From the NCBI RefSeq assembly GCF_025264625.1, contig NZ_CP093313.1, positions 3,100,001 through 3,164,000 of the forward strand: a DNA stretch of 64,000 nt, read 5' to 3'. The notes beneath the pieces were generated by a model that did not search any database, was not told where the DNA came from, and worked only from the letters and a program-made list of their open reading frames with translations. Positions 1 to 7,477 of this stretch are shown here, piece after piece. The stretch comes from Occallatibacter riparius (GTDB taxonomy: Bacteria; Acidobacteriota; Terriglobia; Terriglobales; Acidobacteriaceae). The translations under genes were made by a program, and so were the position numbers. Position 1 is the first letter of the stretch. Each line of letters starts with the position of its first letter.

Positions 1-1584
1 TTTCTTGAATAGCCAGACGGCGCCGGCGCAGAAGAAGGCGAGCAGGGCGGTCCAGCGGAAGATGTCGACGTAGGCGCGGAGGGCGGACTGCTGCATGAGC
101 TCACCGTACATGAGGCCGAAGGCGCCGGGGCGGGCGGCTCCGCGGCCGAGCTGGTGGGAGAGATAGCCGCCGATCATGGTGGCGCGGTGCTGGAGGGCGG
201 GATCGGACGGCGAGAGGTGCGCGCCGATCTCGGTCTGGTAGAAGGCGGCGCGGCGGATGAGCGCGGTGGAGGCCATGGCGATCCCGATGGATCCGCCGAT
301 GTTGCGGAGCATGTTGAACAGGCCGGTGGCGTTGCCCATCTCCTCGCGCGGGACGGTGGAGGTGGTCATCGTGGCCAGCGGCACGAATACGAAACTGAGC
401 GCGAAGCCCGTAAGCACGATGGGCCACAGGAGCGTGGTGGGTCCGATGCTGAGATTCACGGTTCCGAAGATCAGAGAGCAGATGCCGAATCCGATGAAGC
501 CGACGCTGAGCAGCTTGCGGGGGTCGATGCGCGAGCCGAGGAAGCCGATGATGGGCGATCCGATGAAGGAGCCGACGCCGCGGGGGCCGACGACGAGTCC
601 GGCGGAGAAGGCGGTGTAGCCGAGGATCTCCTGGTAGTAGAGCGGCAGGATGGCGATGGTGATGTAGATGCACATGCCCAGCAGCGCAATGAGGAAGCAG
701 CCGGTGCGGAAGTTGCGGTCTTTGAGGATGTGCAGGTCGACGAGGCCGCGATGGTGGAACCACGATCGCCAGACCCATCCGATGAAGGAGAAGATGAGCG
801 CGGCGACGGCCCAGCGTACCCACACTGCGCCAAACCAGTCGTCTTCCTGGCCTTTGTCGAGGACGATCTGGAGGCAGCCGGTCCAGACCATGAGCAGGCC
901 GAAGCCGATGTTGTCGAAGGGGCCGACCTTGGCGTTCTTGATGTAGGGCGGGTCGTGGATGAAGCGGCTGATCATGATGACGGCGAGGATGCCGACGGGG
1001 ATGTTGATGTAGAAGGCGTAGCGCCAACTGAAGGTGTCGGTAAGCCAGCCGCCGAGGGTGGGGCCCAGCACCGGCGCGACGACGATGCCGAGGCCGTAGG
1101 CCGCCATCGCCTGGGAGCGCTTCTCGAGGGGGAAGCTTTCAAGCAGGATGGACTGCGAGAGGGGCTGGAGGGCTCCGCCGCCTGCGCCCTGAAGCACGCG
1201 CGCCAGCAGGATGACGGCGAGGGACGGGGCCGCTCCGCAGAAGAAGCTAGCGATGGTGAAGACCACGACGCAGAAGAGCAGGAAGTTCTTGCGTCCGAAG
1301 CGGCGGGCGAACCAGTTGGACGCCGGGAGGATGACGGCGTTGGCGACGAGGTAGCTGGTGAGGACCCAGGTGGCTTCGGAGTTGGAGGCGGAGAGGCTGC
1401 CGGCGATGTAGGGGAGGGCGACGGAGGCGATGGCGGTGTCGAGCACCTCCATGAAGGTGGGGAGCATGACCGAGACGGTGACCAGCCAGGGGTTTACACC
1501 CTGGGTGAGCGGGTAGCGCTGCAGGGCGGGGGAAACGATGGTGCGGCCGAGGGGCTGGTCGGGTTGAAGGGCCGAGGTGGTCAT
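1..1584 (-). CDS. DHA2-family (EmrB/QacA-like) MFS drug exporter, 3' end cut by window edge
   Basis: Proton-driven inner-membrane multidrug exporter of the 14-helix DHA2 type. The frame reads without a stop from the ATG at 1584 to base 1 (528 codons), so the C-terminus lies outside the window. Family signatures are visible: LDTAIASVALPYIAGSL in helix 1 with TWVLTSYLVAN after it, the motif-A-like stretch FARRFGRKNF, RVLQGAGGGALQPLSQ, and the motif-C-like GPTLGGWLTDTFSWR. It is divergent from the gene at 1768 and shares with it a 183-bp intergenic region carrying operator-like palindromes. No HlyD or TolC partner is visible on this side; one could lie beyond the left edge. A long plus-strand open frame covering the same bases is an antisense shadow. 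Confidence 0.93.
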   Translation of the reverse strand, partial: MTTSALQPDQPLGRTIVSPALQRYPLTQGVNPWLVTVSVMLPTFMEVLDTAIASVALPYIAGSLSASNSEATWVLTSYLVANAVILPASNWFARRFGRKNFLLFCVVVFTIASFFCGAAPSLAVILLARVLQGAGGGALQPLSQSILLESFPLEKRSQAMAAYGLGIVVAPVLGPTLGGWLTDTFSWRYAFYINIPVGILAVIMISRFIHDPPYIKNAKVGPFDNIGFGLLMVWTGCLQIVLDKGQEDDWFGAVWVRWAVAALIFSFIGWVWRSWFHHRGLVDLHILKDRNFRTGCFLIALLGMCIYITIAILPLYYQEILGYTAFSAGLVVGPRGVGSFIGSPIIGFLGSRIDPRKLLSVGFIGFGICSLIFGTVNLSIGPTTLLWPIVLTGFALSFVFVPLATMTTSTVPREEMGNATGLFNMLRNIGGSIGIAMASTALIRRAAFYQTEIGAHLSPSDPALQHRATMIGGYLSHQLGRGAARPGAFGLMYGELMQQSALRAYVDIFRWTALLAFFCAGAVWLFKK

Positions 1585-1652
1585 GGCGGGTGGAACTACC
1601 CAGCTTACTTCTTTCACATAGAGGGTGCCGAGGCGGGGACGGCGGAGCGCAG

Positions 1653-1668
1653 TGTGAGCTGGCTCACA
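1653..1668. promoter_or_regulatory. CRP/FNR-type operator, perfect TGTGA-N6-TCACA palindrome
   Basis: The sequence TGTGAGCTGGCTCACA has two perfect 7-base arms around a 2-base centre and matches the classical CRP half-sites TGTGA/TCACA exactly with 6-base spacing. It sits in the divergent intergenic region between the DHA2 exporter and the envelope-protein/cytochrome c unit, about 100 bp from the latter's start. Binding by a CRP/FNR-family protein is inferred; no such regulator is encoded in the window. Confidence 0.6.
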
Positions 1669-1700
1669 TTGTGTGACGGACGGCATTGCATTGAAACTCG

Positions 1701-1746
1701 GACTAATTTAGTCTTCGTTTAGACCATAAATGCGACTAAAAGAGTC
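1701..1746. promoter_or_regulatory. Two Rrf2/IscR-like boxes in tandem
   Basis: GACTAATTTAGTC at 1701-1713 is a perfect palindrome with a single central base and fits the IscR type-1 core GACTRWWWYAGTC. GACTAAAAGAGTC at 1734-1746 fits it with one mismatch and is embedded in a slightly longer inverted repeat, GCGACT/AGTCGC. The centres are 33 bp apart, close to three helical turns, which suggests cooperative binding on one DNA face. The second box ends 7 bp before the ribosome-binding site of the gene at 1768, a position suited to repression. Assignment to an Rrf2-family regulator is by motif resemblance only. Confidence 0.5.
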
Positions 1747-1767
1747 GCATATGTAAGGAGCTCGATT

Positions 1768-2667
1768 TTGTACCGTATTTCTCTCGCCAATTTCATCCGT
1801 CGTGGCGCATGCGCCGCTCTCCTGGTGGCTGGTCTGGGTGCCTTTGCAGGCGCACAGGAGAAGCCTTACTTTGTTACCTACTCGCACGATCTGGAGGAGC
1901 CGGGAAACCTCGAGATCGAAACCAAGACTACGCTGGGGCGGCCTGATGGCGCGAACCGCTTTGGGGCGCTGGCCACGGAGTTCGAGTACGGCGCACGGGC
2001 GTGGTGGACCACGGAGGTTTATCTCGATGGGCAGACCACCGCGAACGAGTCGACGATTCCGACTGGGTTCCGCTGGGAGAACCGGTTCCGGCCGCTGATG
2101 AAGGAGCACTGGATCAATCCGGTGCTGTATGTGGAGTTCGAGAACATTAACGGGGCTGACAAGACTCTGCTGGAAGTGGTGGGGCACGACGGACAGGAAG
2201 ATCTCGCCGAGCACAACGGCGTGGCCCGGGAGGAAGTGGAGCACGAGGGTGAGCTGAAGCTGATTCTCTCGTCGAACTTCCGCGACTGGAATATCTCAGA
2301 GAATTTCATCGCCGAGAAGAACTTTGCGCATGAGCCGTGGGAGTTCGGGTATGCGGTGGGTGCGAGCCGGCCGCTGAAGACGGCGCTGAGCCTGCGGCAG
2401 TGCACGTTCTGCCTGGAGAAGCTGAGGGCCGGGGTGGAGGCGTACGGCGGGTTGGGCGATACGTGGGACCTTTCGCTGAGTAACACTTCGCACTACATTG
2501 CGCCGCTGGTGGGCTGGGACATGCCCGCTCGGATGCGGCTGAGCTTTTCGCCGGGATTCGGACTGACGGGGACGAGCATGGACCGGGTGTACCGCGTTGG
2601 GTTCGCGTACGAGATGCCGCAGATCGGCTCGTTGTTCCGCGGTCGCGGCAAGGGAACGGTGCGATGA
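1768..2667 (+). CDS. Putative outer-membrane or periplasmic protein of unknown function
   Basis: About 299 residues with a signal peptide (basic start, then GACAALLVAGLGAFAGAQE with likely cleavage after AGA). The mature part alternates polar and hydrophobic residues and is rich in aromatic and Gly residues, as in beta-barrel or beta-rich envelope proteins; no catalytic motif or known domain is recognised. TTG is chosen as start because TAAGGAG at 1753-1759 lies at good spacing and the signal peptide begins there. The stop overlaps the start of the cytochrome c gene (ATGA), so the two are translationally coupled and probably work together. The upstream CRP-like and Rrf2-like sites suggest redox or respiratory control. 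Confidence 0.75.
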   Translation: MYRISLANFIRRGACAALLVAGLGAFAGAQEKPYFVTYSHDLEEPGNLEIETKTTLGRPDGANRFGALATEFEYGARAWWTTEVYLDGQTTANESTIPTGFRWENRFRPLMKEHWINPVLYVEFENINGADKTLLEVVGHDGQEDLAEHNGVAREEVEHEGELKLILSSNFRDWNISENFIAEKNFAHEPWEFGYAVGASRPLKTALSLRQCTFCLEKLRAGVEAYGGLGDTWDLSLSNTSHYIAPLVGWDMPARMRLSFSPGFGLTGTSMDRVYRVGFAYEMPQIGSLFRGRGKGTVR

Positions 2668-3035
2668 GGCGCGGGATGGTGCTGATGATCGTGCTGGCCG
2701 GGGGCCTGATGGGCGCGGGGGCGCAAGAGGCTCATTTCGCCGGAGTTCCGGCGAAGGATCATGCGCGGGCGAATCCGCTGGCGGGGAAGCCCGAGGCGGT
2801 CAGCGCGGGAGCGGCGCTCTACAAAGACCACTGTGCGGAGTGCCACCAGGCGGATGCGCAGGGAGATGGCAAGAAGAAGCCTTCGCTGCGGACGCCGGCG
2901 GTGCGAAGTGCCACGGACGGGGATCTCGAGTGGTTTTTGCGGCAGGGCGATCTACGGCACGGAATGCCGTCGTGGTCGAGTTTGCCGCAGGCGCATCGGT
3001 GGGCGATTGTGGCGTACCTGCGGTCGCTGCAGTAA
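2664..3035 (+). CDS. Small periplasmic class I c-type cytochrome
   Basis: A 123-residue protein with an N-terminal signal peptide (to about residue 20, GAGAQ). It has a single haem-binding motif C57-A-E-C60-H61 and a likely distal ligand Met102 in HGMPSWS, so it is a monohaem electron carrier exported to the periplasm. The length and the C-terminal helix pattern WAIVAYLRSL are usual for the cytochrome c (CytC_oxidase cbb3-III-like) fold. It overlaps the stop of the upstream envelope protein by four bases, and a good terminator follows at 3096, so the unit has two genes. The electron donor and acceptor cannot be deduced from the window. Confidence 0.88.
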   Translation: MRRGMVLMIVLAGGLMGAGAQEAHFAGVPAKDHARANPLAGKPEAVSAGAALYKDHCAECHQADAQGDGKKKPSLRTPAVRSATDGDLEWFLRQGDLRHGMPSWSSLPQAHRWAIVAYLRSLQ

Positions 3036-3095
3036 CGCTGAGGATAGGAGCCTCCGAGCCAGCTAAAAGCCTCCCTCGATCTGGAGCACGGCATG

Positions 3096-3126
3096 GAGCA
3101 CGGCATGAGCCGTGCTCTTTGTTTTT
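3096..3126 (+). terminator. Rho-independent terminator after cytochrome c gene
   Basis: A 9-bp stem GAGCACGGC / GCCGTGCTC with loop ATGA is followed directly by TTTGTTTTT. It lies 60 bp after the cytochrome stop and closes the 1768-3035 unit. Confidence 0.8.
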
Positions 3127-3298
3127 GAGTTGACGATGTGGGTGGGTAGCTCCCCTGTTCTTCGCAGATCCGAGTGGCTGGCAGAACTCCCAGTGGACGA
3201 GGGGCGGGCGGCAGGTTCAGGGTTGCAGGGATCTCACCCCGGCTTTGGCACTCGCAAGGAACGATCAGGCCTCAGGCCTGAATAGGAGGGTTTTGGCT

Positions 3299-3829
3299 AT
3301 GCAAAGGATGAGACGCACATTTTTGGCGGTCGCAGGGCTGGTTCTCTCAATGAGCGTGATGGGAATTGCGCAGGACGTAAAGACCAACTCCATGCCTGGC
3401 ACCGACTTCTCGAAATATCACACCTACAAATGGGTCGCCATTGAGGGCGCATCGCACCCCGACCAGATCGTGGATGCCCAGATCAAGCAGTCGGTGGATG
3501 CGCAAATGGCTGCGAAGGGCCTGACGAAGGCGAGCGGCGACACTGCCGATCTGTTTGTCGGGTACCAGATCGCGGTTGACCAGGAGAAGCAGTGGAACGC
3601 GTACGGAATGGGTGGAGGGCTCCGGTGGGGCGGAATGGCGAACGCCACGAGCTCCACGATCAGTGTGGGAACGCTGGTTCTCGATATGTATGACCCGGGA
3701 ACCAAGCAACTGGTCTGGACCGGCACCGCGACGAAGACCCTCGATGCGAGTTCCAAACAGGACAAGAACCAGAAGAACCTGGACAAGGCGATGGAGAAGC
3801 TGCTCAAGGATTACCCGCCCAAAGCTTAG
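3299..3829 (+). CDS. DUF4136-like secreted protein
   Basis: A 176-residue exported protein. The ATG at 3299 follows AGGAGGG at 3284-3290 and begins a signal peptide (MQRMRRTFLAVAGLVLS... cut near GIAQ). The mature start DFSKYHTYKWV is the typical opening of DUF4136 domains (normally DF..Y.TY.W), and the central part and the Lys-rich end match that family's layout, including repeated residues that make up a small beta-rich fold. Function is unknown; DUF4136 proteins are usually envelope lipoproteins, but no lipobox Cys is seen here. The gene at 3868 follows 38 bp later and is probably co-transcribed. Confidence 0.75.
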   Translation: MQRMRRTFLAVAGLVLSMSVMGIAQDVKTNSMPGTDFSKYHTYKWVAIEGASHPDQIVDAQIKQSVDAQMAAKGLTKASGDTADLFVGYQIAVDQEKQWNAYGMGGGLRWGGMANATSSTISVGTLVLDMYDPGTKQLVWTGTATKTLDASSKQDKNQKNLDKAMEKLLKDYPPKA

Positions 3830-3867
3830 CTGCTTCGCAGCAAAAGGGCCCAGTCAAGGAGACGTGC

Positions 3868-4596
3868 ATGAGTCGTTTTGTAAGTCGTTGCCTGATCCCT
3901 GTCTGGCTGCTGGTCACTGGCGCAGGGATCGTCGTGGCTCAGAATCCCGAAATGCAGCAGAAGATCGCCGAGGTCAAACAGGCCGCTGCGGCGAACAAGC
4001 AGGCTCTCGCCCAATACACCTGGGTGGAGCAGGTGAGCATCAGCCTGAAGGGCGAGCAGAAAAAACTGCAGCACTTCCAGGTGCGTCTTGGACCCGACGG
4101 CAAGCCGCAGAAGCAGTCGATGGACCTGCCGGCCCAGCCCGCCGCCAGCAGCGATGCAGGTGGCGGCCGCAGAGGGCAACGGGTGAAGGAACACGTCGTC
4201 GACAAAAAGAAGGAGGAATACGAGGACTACGCGGATCAGATCAAGAGCCTGATCCAGCAGTACGTGCCTCCTGAGAAGGAGATGCTGGAGCAGGCGGCAC
4301 AGAAGGGGAATATTGCGGCTGGGCCGGCAGCCGGCACGGAGGGCCAATACCGCCTGGTGATCTCCAACTACGTGAAGCAAGGCGATAGCATGACGATTTT
4401 GTTCGACACGGCGCGCAAGGGCATTGTGAGCCTCGCGATTGCCAGCTATCTCAGCGACCCCAAAGACGCGGTGAATGTCACGGTGGATTTTGCGTCGGAG
4501 CCCAGCGGGTTGAGCCATGTGTCCACGGAGACGATTAACGGAGTCAGCAAACAACTGACGATCGCGATTCAGAACAGCCAGTACAGACAGATGTAG
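3868..4596 (+). CDS. Secreted protein of unknown function
   Basis: A 242-residue protein with a signal peptide (CLIPVWLLVTGAGIVVAQ). The ribosome-binding site AAGGAG precedes the ATG at good distance. The mature part opens with a charged, Gln/Lys/Ala-rich helical segment (about residues 25-60), then a TWVEQ...LKGEQKK block, a Lys/Glu-rich stretch around residues 105-140, and a beta-rich C-terminal half. Similar proteins of unknown role are, as far as I recall, common in acidobacteria. It lies directly after the DUF4136-like gene on the same strand. No enzyme motif was recognised. Confidence 0.7.
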   Translation: MSRFVSRCLIPVWLLVTGAGIVVAQNPEMQQKIAEVKQAAAANKQALAQYTWVEQVSISLKGEQKKLQHFQVRLGPDGKPQKQSMDLPAQPAASSDAGGGRRGQRVKEHVVDKKKEEYEDYADQIKSLIQQYVPPEKEMLEQAAQKGNIAAGPAAGTEGQYRLVISNYVKQGDSMTILFDTARKGIVSLAIASYLSDPKDAVNVTVDFASEPSGLSHVSTETINGVSKQLTIAIQNSQYRQM

Positions 4597-4830
4597 GGTC
4601 CGGTGGGCAAACGTGGACTATTTACTTTTGCTGCAGTGGGTTAGCCTTGCAGGTTATGCGGCAAGCGGGGCGATATATTACTTGAGCGCACTCCAATTCT
4701 GAGTGTCCGGATCACCATCTGGAGAAGAATTGATTCTTAGCATTTCAGGCCGCCCTCGGGTGGCCTGATTGCGTGGACGGCGAAACAAAGATTCGAAAAA
4801 GCCGTTTACCCGAGAAGAAAGGACTTCCCC

Positions 4831-7320
4831 ATGGACGTTGTTCCCACTTCTTTAAGCAGGAAACTTCGCACCGGCTGGGCACTGCCGGCGATCCTGCTGC
4901 TGGGATCGGCCGTAGCGTTCGCTCAGGACTACGGGCAGAATGATCAGGATCCACCGCCGGAGGCCGGGCGGCTTTCGGCTATTAACGGCAATGTGAGCGT
5001 GCAGCCCGCGGGCGCACAGGACTGGGGCCAGGCTTATGCCAACCTTCCGCTAGGGCCGGGCGATCGCATTTACACAGACGCGGGGAGCCGCGCCGAGATC
5101 CAGGTGGGGCAGACCTACCTGCGCGTCGGGCCAAATACCGATGTGACGCTGGTGGACGCGACCAATCAGGCGATCACCATAGGAATGGGCTCGGGATCGC
5201 TGAATGTGCACGCGTATGGGTTGTGGCAGAACCAACAACTGCAGGTTCAGACCCCCAGCGGAACGGCCACGGTGTATCAGCCCACGGACTTCAGGGCGGA
5301 CGTGTACGGCGGGCAGGGACAGGACCAGTCGCAGGATCAGCAATTGTCGGCGGTGTTCACGCCGTTCAATGGAAGCGTGGATGTGGCGGGCGCGGATGGC
5401 GTGGGTGCGACGGTGCAGGCCGGGCAGTCGTTTGAGATGGCAGGCACGAACCCGGTGTATCCGCAGTGGCTGCAGCCGGCAGGCATGGATGACCTGGACC
5501 AGTGGAGCCGATCGCGCGATCAGCAGGTGGCGCGGGCGCAGTCGTATCAGTACATGAGTCCGGGCATGCCGGGCGGATATGAGCTGGATCGGGCGGGTCA
5601 GTGGCAGTCGGGGACGGAGTATGGGAATGTTTGGTTCCCGAACGTGGATCAGGACTGGGCGCCTTATCGCAACGGGCACTGGATCAACCGCGAGCCGTGG
5701 GGCTGGACGTGGGTGGAAGATGAGCAGTGGGGCTATGCGCCGTTCCACTACGGGCGCTGGGTGAACTACCACAATCGCTGGGGATGGATTCCTGGGCCGC
5801 GTGAAGAGCATCCGGTGTGGTCTCCGGCGCTGGTGGTGTTTGCGGGCGGAATGCAGGGCGGAGGCGGCGATCTCGCGGCATGGTTCCCGCTGGGACCGGG
5901 CGAGGCGTATCGGCCGTGGTACCGGTGCAGCCCGCGGTATGTGGATCGGGTGAACATCACGAATATTCAGCCTGCGCCGCGGGTAGTGGTGCAGAAGACC
6001 TATGTGAATATCACCAACGTGAACGTAACGAATGTGACGTATGTCAACCGCACGATGGGTGCTACGGCAGTTCCGCGCGAAGCGTTTGCCGGGGGGCGGC
6101 CGGTGCGGCAGGCGGCGGTTCGCGTGACGCCACAACAGATGCAGCAGGCACGCGTGGAAGCGAAGCCGGTGGTGCAGCCGACGCGGGCAGCCATGATTAC
6201 GCGCCCGGCGGCGAAGCCGGTTCCAGTGAAGGCGGCTCCAGTGCTGATTAATGCGAAGGGGCAGGCGGTTGCGGCCAAGCCGCATGCGCAACCTCAGGCT
6301 CCGCCGGTGCGGCAGGCGGCAGCAGCGCCTCGGCCGATTCCGGGACGGCAGGTGATTGCTCCTCCGCCGAACGCGAAGATGACACCGGCGGCACAGCAGG
6401 CGGCGAAGGCTCATCCTCCGGCGCAGGCGGGGCAGGGCCAGCCGCAGAATCCGCAGGGTCGGCCGGAGCCTGGGAATCATCCGCAGCAAGGAAATCAGCC
6501 CGTGGCGAGACCGGGGAATCAGCCTGTTCCGCAGCAGGGAGCGAGGCCCGGGAACCAGCCTGTGCCGCAGCAGGGAGCCAGGCCGGGGAATCAGCCTCCG
6601 AATCAGCAGCCGCATCCGATGACGCCGCCTCCAGGAGCGCAGCCTGGGCAAAGGCCAGCCATTCCGCCGCAGACGAACCGGCCGGGAACGCAGGAGCCGT
6701 CGCGTCCGGATCGGCCGGGAACTGTTCCGCAGCAGCGGCCTGTGCCGGGTGAGCCTCCGGCTGCTCGGCCGGGCGAACCTCCAGCAGCCCGACCTGGACA
6801 GCCTCCGGCGCGGCCGGCGACACCGCCGCAGGATCAATCGCGGCCTGAGCGCCCGGACATGACTCCGCAGCGGCCGGGTGAGGCGCGGCCGCAGAATCCG
6901 CAGCCGGGACGGCCAATGCCGCCGCCGCAGGCACGGCCGGAGCCGCAGAACCGGGCGCCGGAGCCTCCGGCGCAGCATCCGGTGCCGCCTCCTGCGGAAA
7001 GGACGGCGCCTCCGGCTCAGCGGACCTTGCCGCCGACTGAGCATACGACGCCGCCCCCGGCGCAGCGGCCGGGTCCGGAACAGCGGCCGACGCCGCAGCA
7101 GCAACGGCCGGCGATGCCAGGGGAGCGGCCCGGTCCGCCTCCGCAGGCGCGGCCGGAAAGCCGACCGCAGACTCCGCCTCCGCAGGCGCGGCCTCAGGGT
7201 CCGCCGCCGAGACAGCAGCAGCCGGAGCCCCGGCCGGGTACGCAGCCGGATCGGAACCATCCTGCTCCGCCGGAAAGGGATAAGCCGAAGCCGAAGCCGG
7301 ACCAGAATCCTCCGCAATAA
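4831..7320 (+). CDS. FecR-domain/DUF6600 secreted protein with long Pro/Gln/Arg-rich tail
   Basis: An 829-residue exported protein. It has a signal peptide ending near AFAQD (about residue 32) and a FecR-like beta domain at about residues 48-190 (GRLSAINGNVSVQPAG..., with LPLGPGDRIYTDAGSRAEIQ typical of FecR folds). A Trp/Tyr-rich module of the DUF6600 type follows at about 215-375 (repeats of W.P....W.PY..G.W and GWTWV). From about residue 480 to the end the chain is almost only Pro, Gln, Arg, Ala and Gly, with near-identical repeats of RPGNQPVPQQGA. The tail is probably disordered and may span or bind the cell wall; this is inferred. The gene stands alone and is followed by a strong terminator. 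Confidence 0.82.
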   Translation: MDVVPTSLSRKLRTGWALPAILLLGSAVAFAQDYGQNDQDPPPEAGRLSAINGNVSVQPAGAQDWGQAYANLPLGPGDRIYTDAGSRAEIQVGQTYLRVGPNTDVTLVDATNQAITIGMGSGSLNVHAYGLWQNQQLQVQTPSGTATVYQPTDFRADVYGGQGQDQSQDQQLSAVFTPFNGSVDVAGADGVGATVQAGQSFEMAGTNPVYPQWLQPAGMDDLDQWSRSRDQQVARAQSYQYMSPGMPGGYELDRAGQWQSGTEYGNVWFPNVDQDWAPYRNGHWINREPWGWTWVEDEQWGYAPFHYGRWVNYHNRWGWIPGPREEHPVWSPALVVFAGGMQGGGGDLAAWFPLGPGEAYRPWYRCSPRYVDRVNITNIQPAPRVVVQKTYVNITNVNVTNVTYVNRTMGATAVPREAFAGGRPVRQAAVRVTPQQMQQARVEAKPVVQPTRAAMITRPAAKPVPVKAAPVLINAKGQAVAAKPHAQPQAPPVRQAAAAPRPIPGRQVIAPPPNAKMTPAAQQAAKAHPPAQAGQGQPQNPQGRPEPGNHPQQGNQPVARPGNQPVPQQGARPGNQPVPQQGARPGNQPPNQQPHPMTPPPGAQPGQRPAIPPQTNRPGTQEPSRPDRPGTVPQQRPVPGEPPAARPGEPPAARPGQPPARPATPPQDQSRPERPDMTPQRPGEARPQNPQPGRPMPPPQARPEPQNRAPEPPAQHPVPPPAERTAPPAQRTLPPTEHTTPPPAQRPGPEQRPTPQQQRPAMPGERPGPPPQARPESRPQTPPPQARPQGPPPRQQQPEPRPGTQPDRNHPAPPERDKPKPKPDQNPPQ

Positions 7321-7329
7321 GGGAGATAG

Positions 7330-7360
7330 GGTCGCCGCGAAGGATGCGGCGGCCCTTTTT
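7330..7360 (+). terminator. Rho-independent terminator after the FecR/DUF6600 gene
   Basis: Nine-bp stem GGTCGCCGC / GCGGCGGCC (one G-T pair) with a 7-base loop, then CTTTTT. It ends 50 bp before the dnaK operator region. Confidence 0.82.
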
Positions 7361-7409
7361 CGTTGACGTCCCCTTTCTGCATCAACTTACATACATGTGC
7401 TCAATAAAA

Positions 7410-7430
7410 GTTGACACTAATACACTCAAT
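7410..7430 (+). promoter_or_regulatory. HAIR-like HspR operator overlapping a -35 element upstream of dnaK
   Basis: GTTGACA-N7-ACTCAAT at 7410-7430 resembles the HspR-associated inverted repeat CTTGAGT-N7-ACTCAAG: the spacing is exact, the right arm matches 6 of 7 and the left arm 4 of 7. A further CTCAAT copy begins at 7400. TTGACA at 7411-7416 is also a perfect -35 hexamer, though no convincing -10 is seen at the right distance. An HspR homologue is encoded 4 kb downstream, which makes the assignment plausible. No CIRCE element is present. Confidence 0.5.
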
Positions 7431-7477
7431 GCCGCATCTTATCTTTGTCAGTATTTTTAGGATGCGGGAGCCAAGCT

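Noticed and set aside
154..1722. Long plus-strand open frame (about 520 codons) rich in Asp, Glu, Gly and Ala
   Set aside because: Antisense to the DHA2 exporter; composition is that of a reverse frame of a GC-rich membrane-protein gene and no motif is present.
4745..4771. CAGGCC/GGCCTG hairpin before the FecR/DUF6600 gene
   Set aside because: Good stem but no T-run; cannot be called a terminator or a known RNA element.
5050..7317. 755-codon minus-strand frame very rich in Arg, Leu and Pro
   Set aside because: Antisense shadow of the Pro/Gln/Arg-coding tail of the FecR/DUF6600 gene, whose plus-strand domains are clear.
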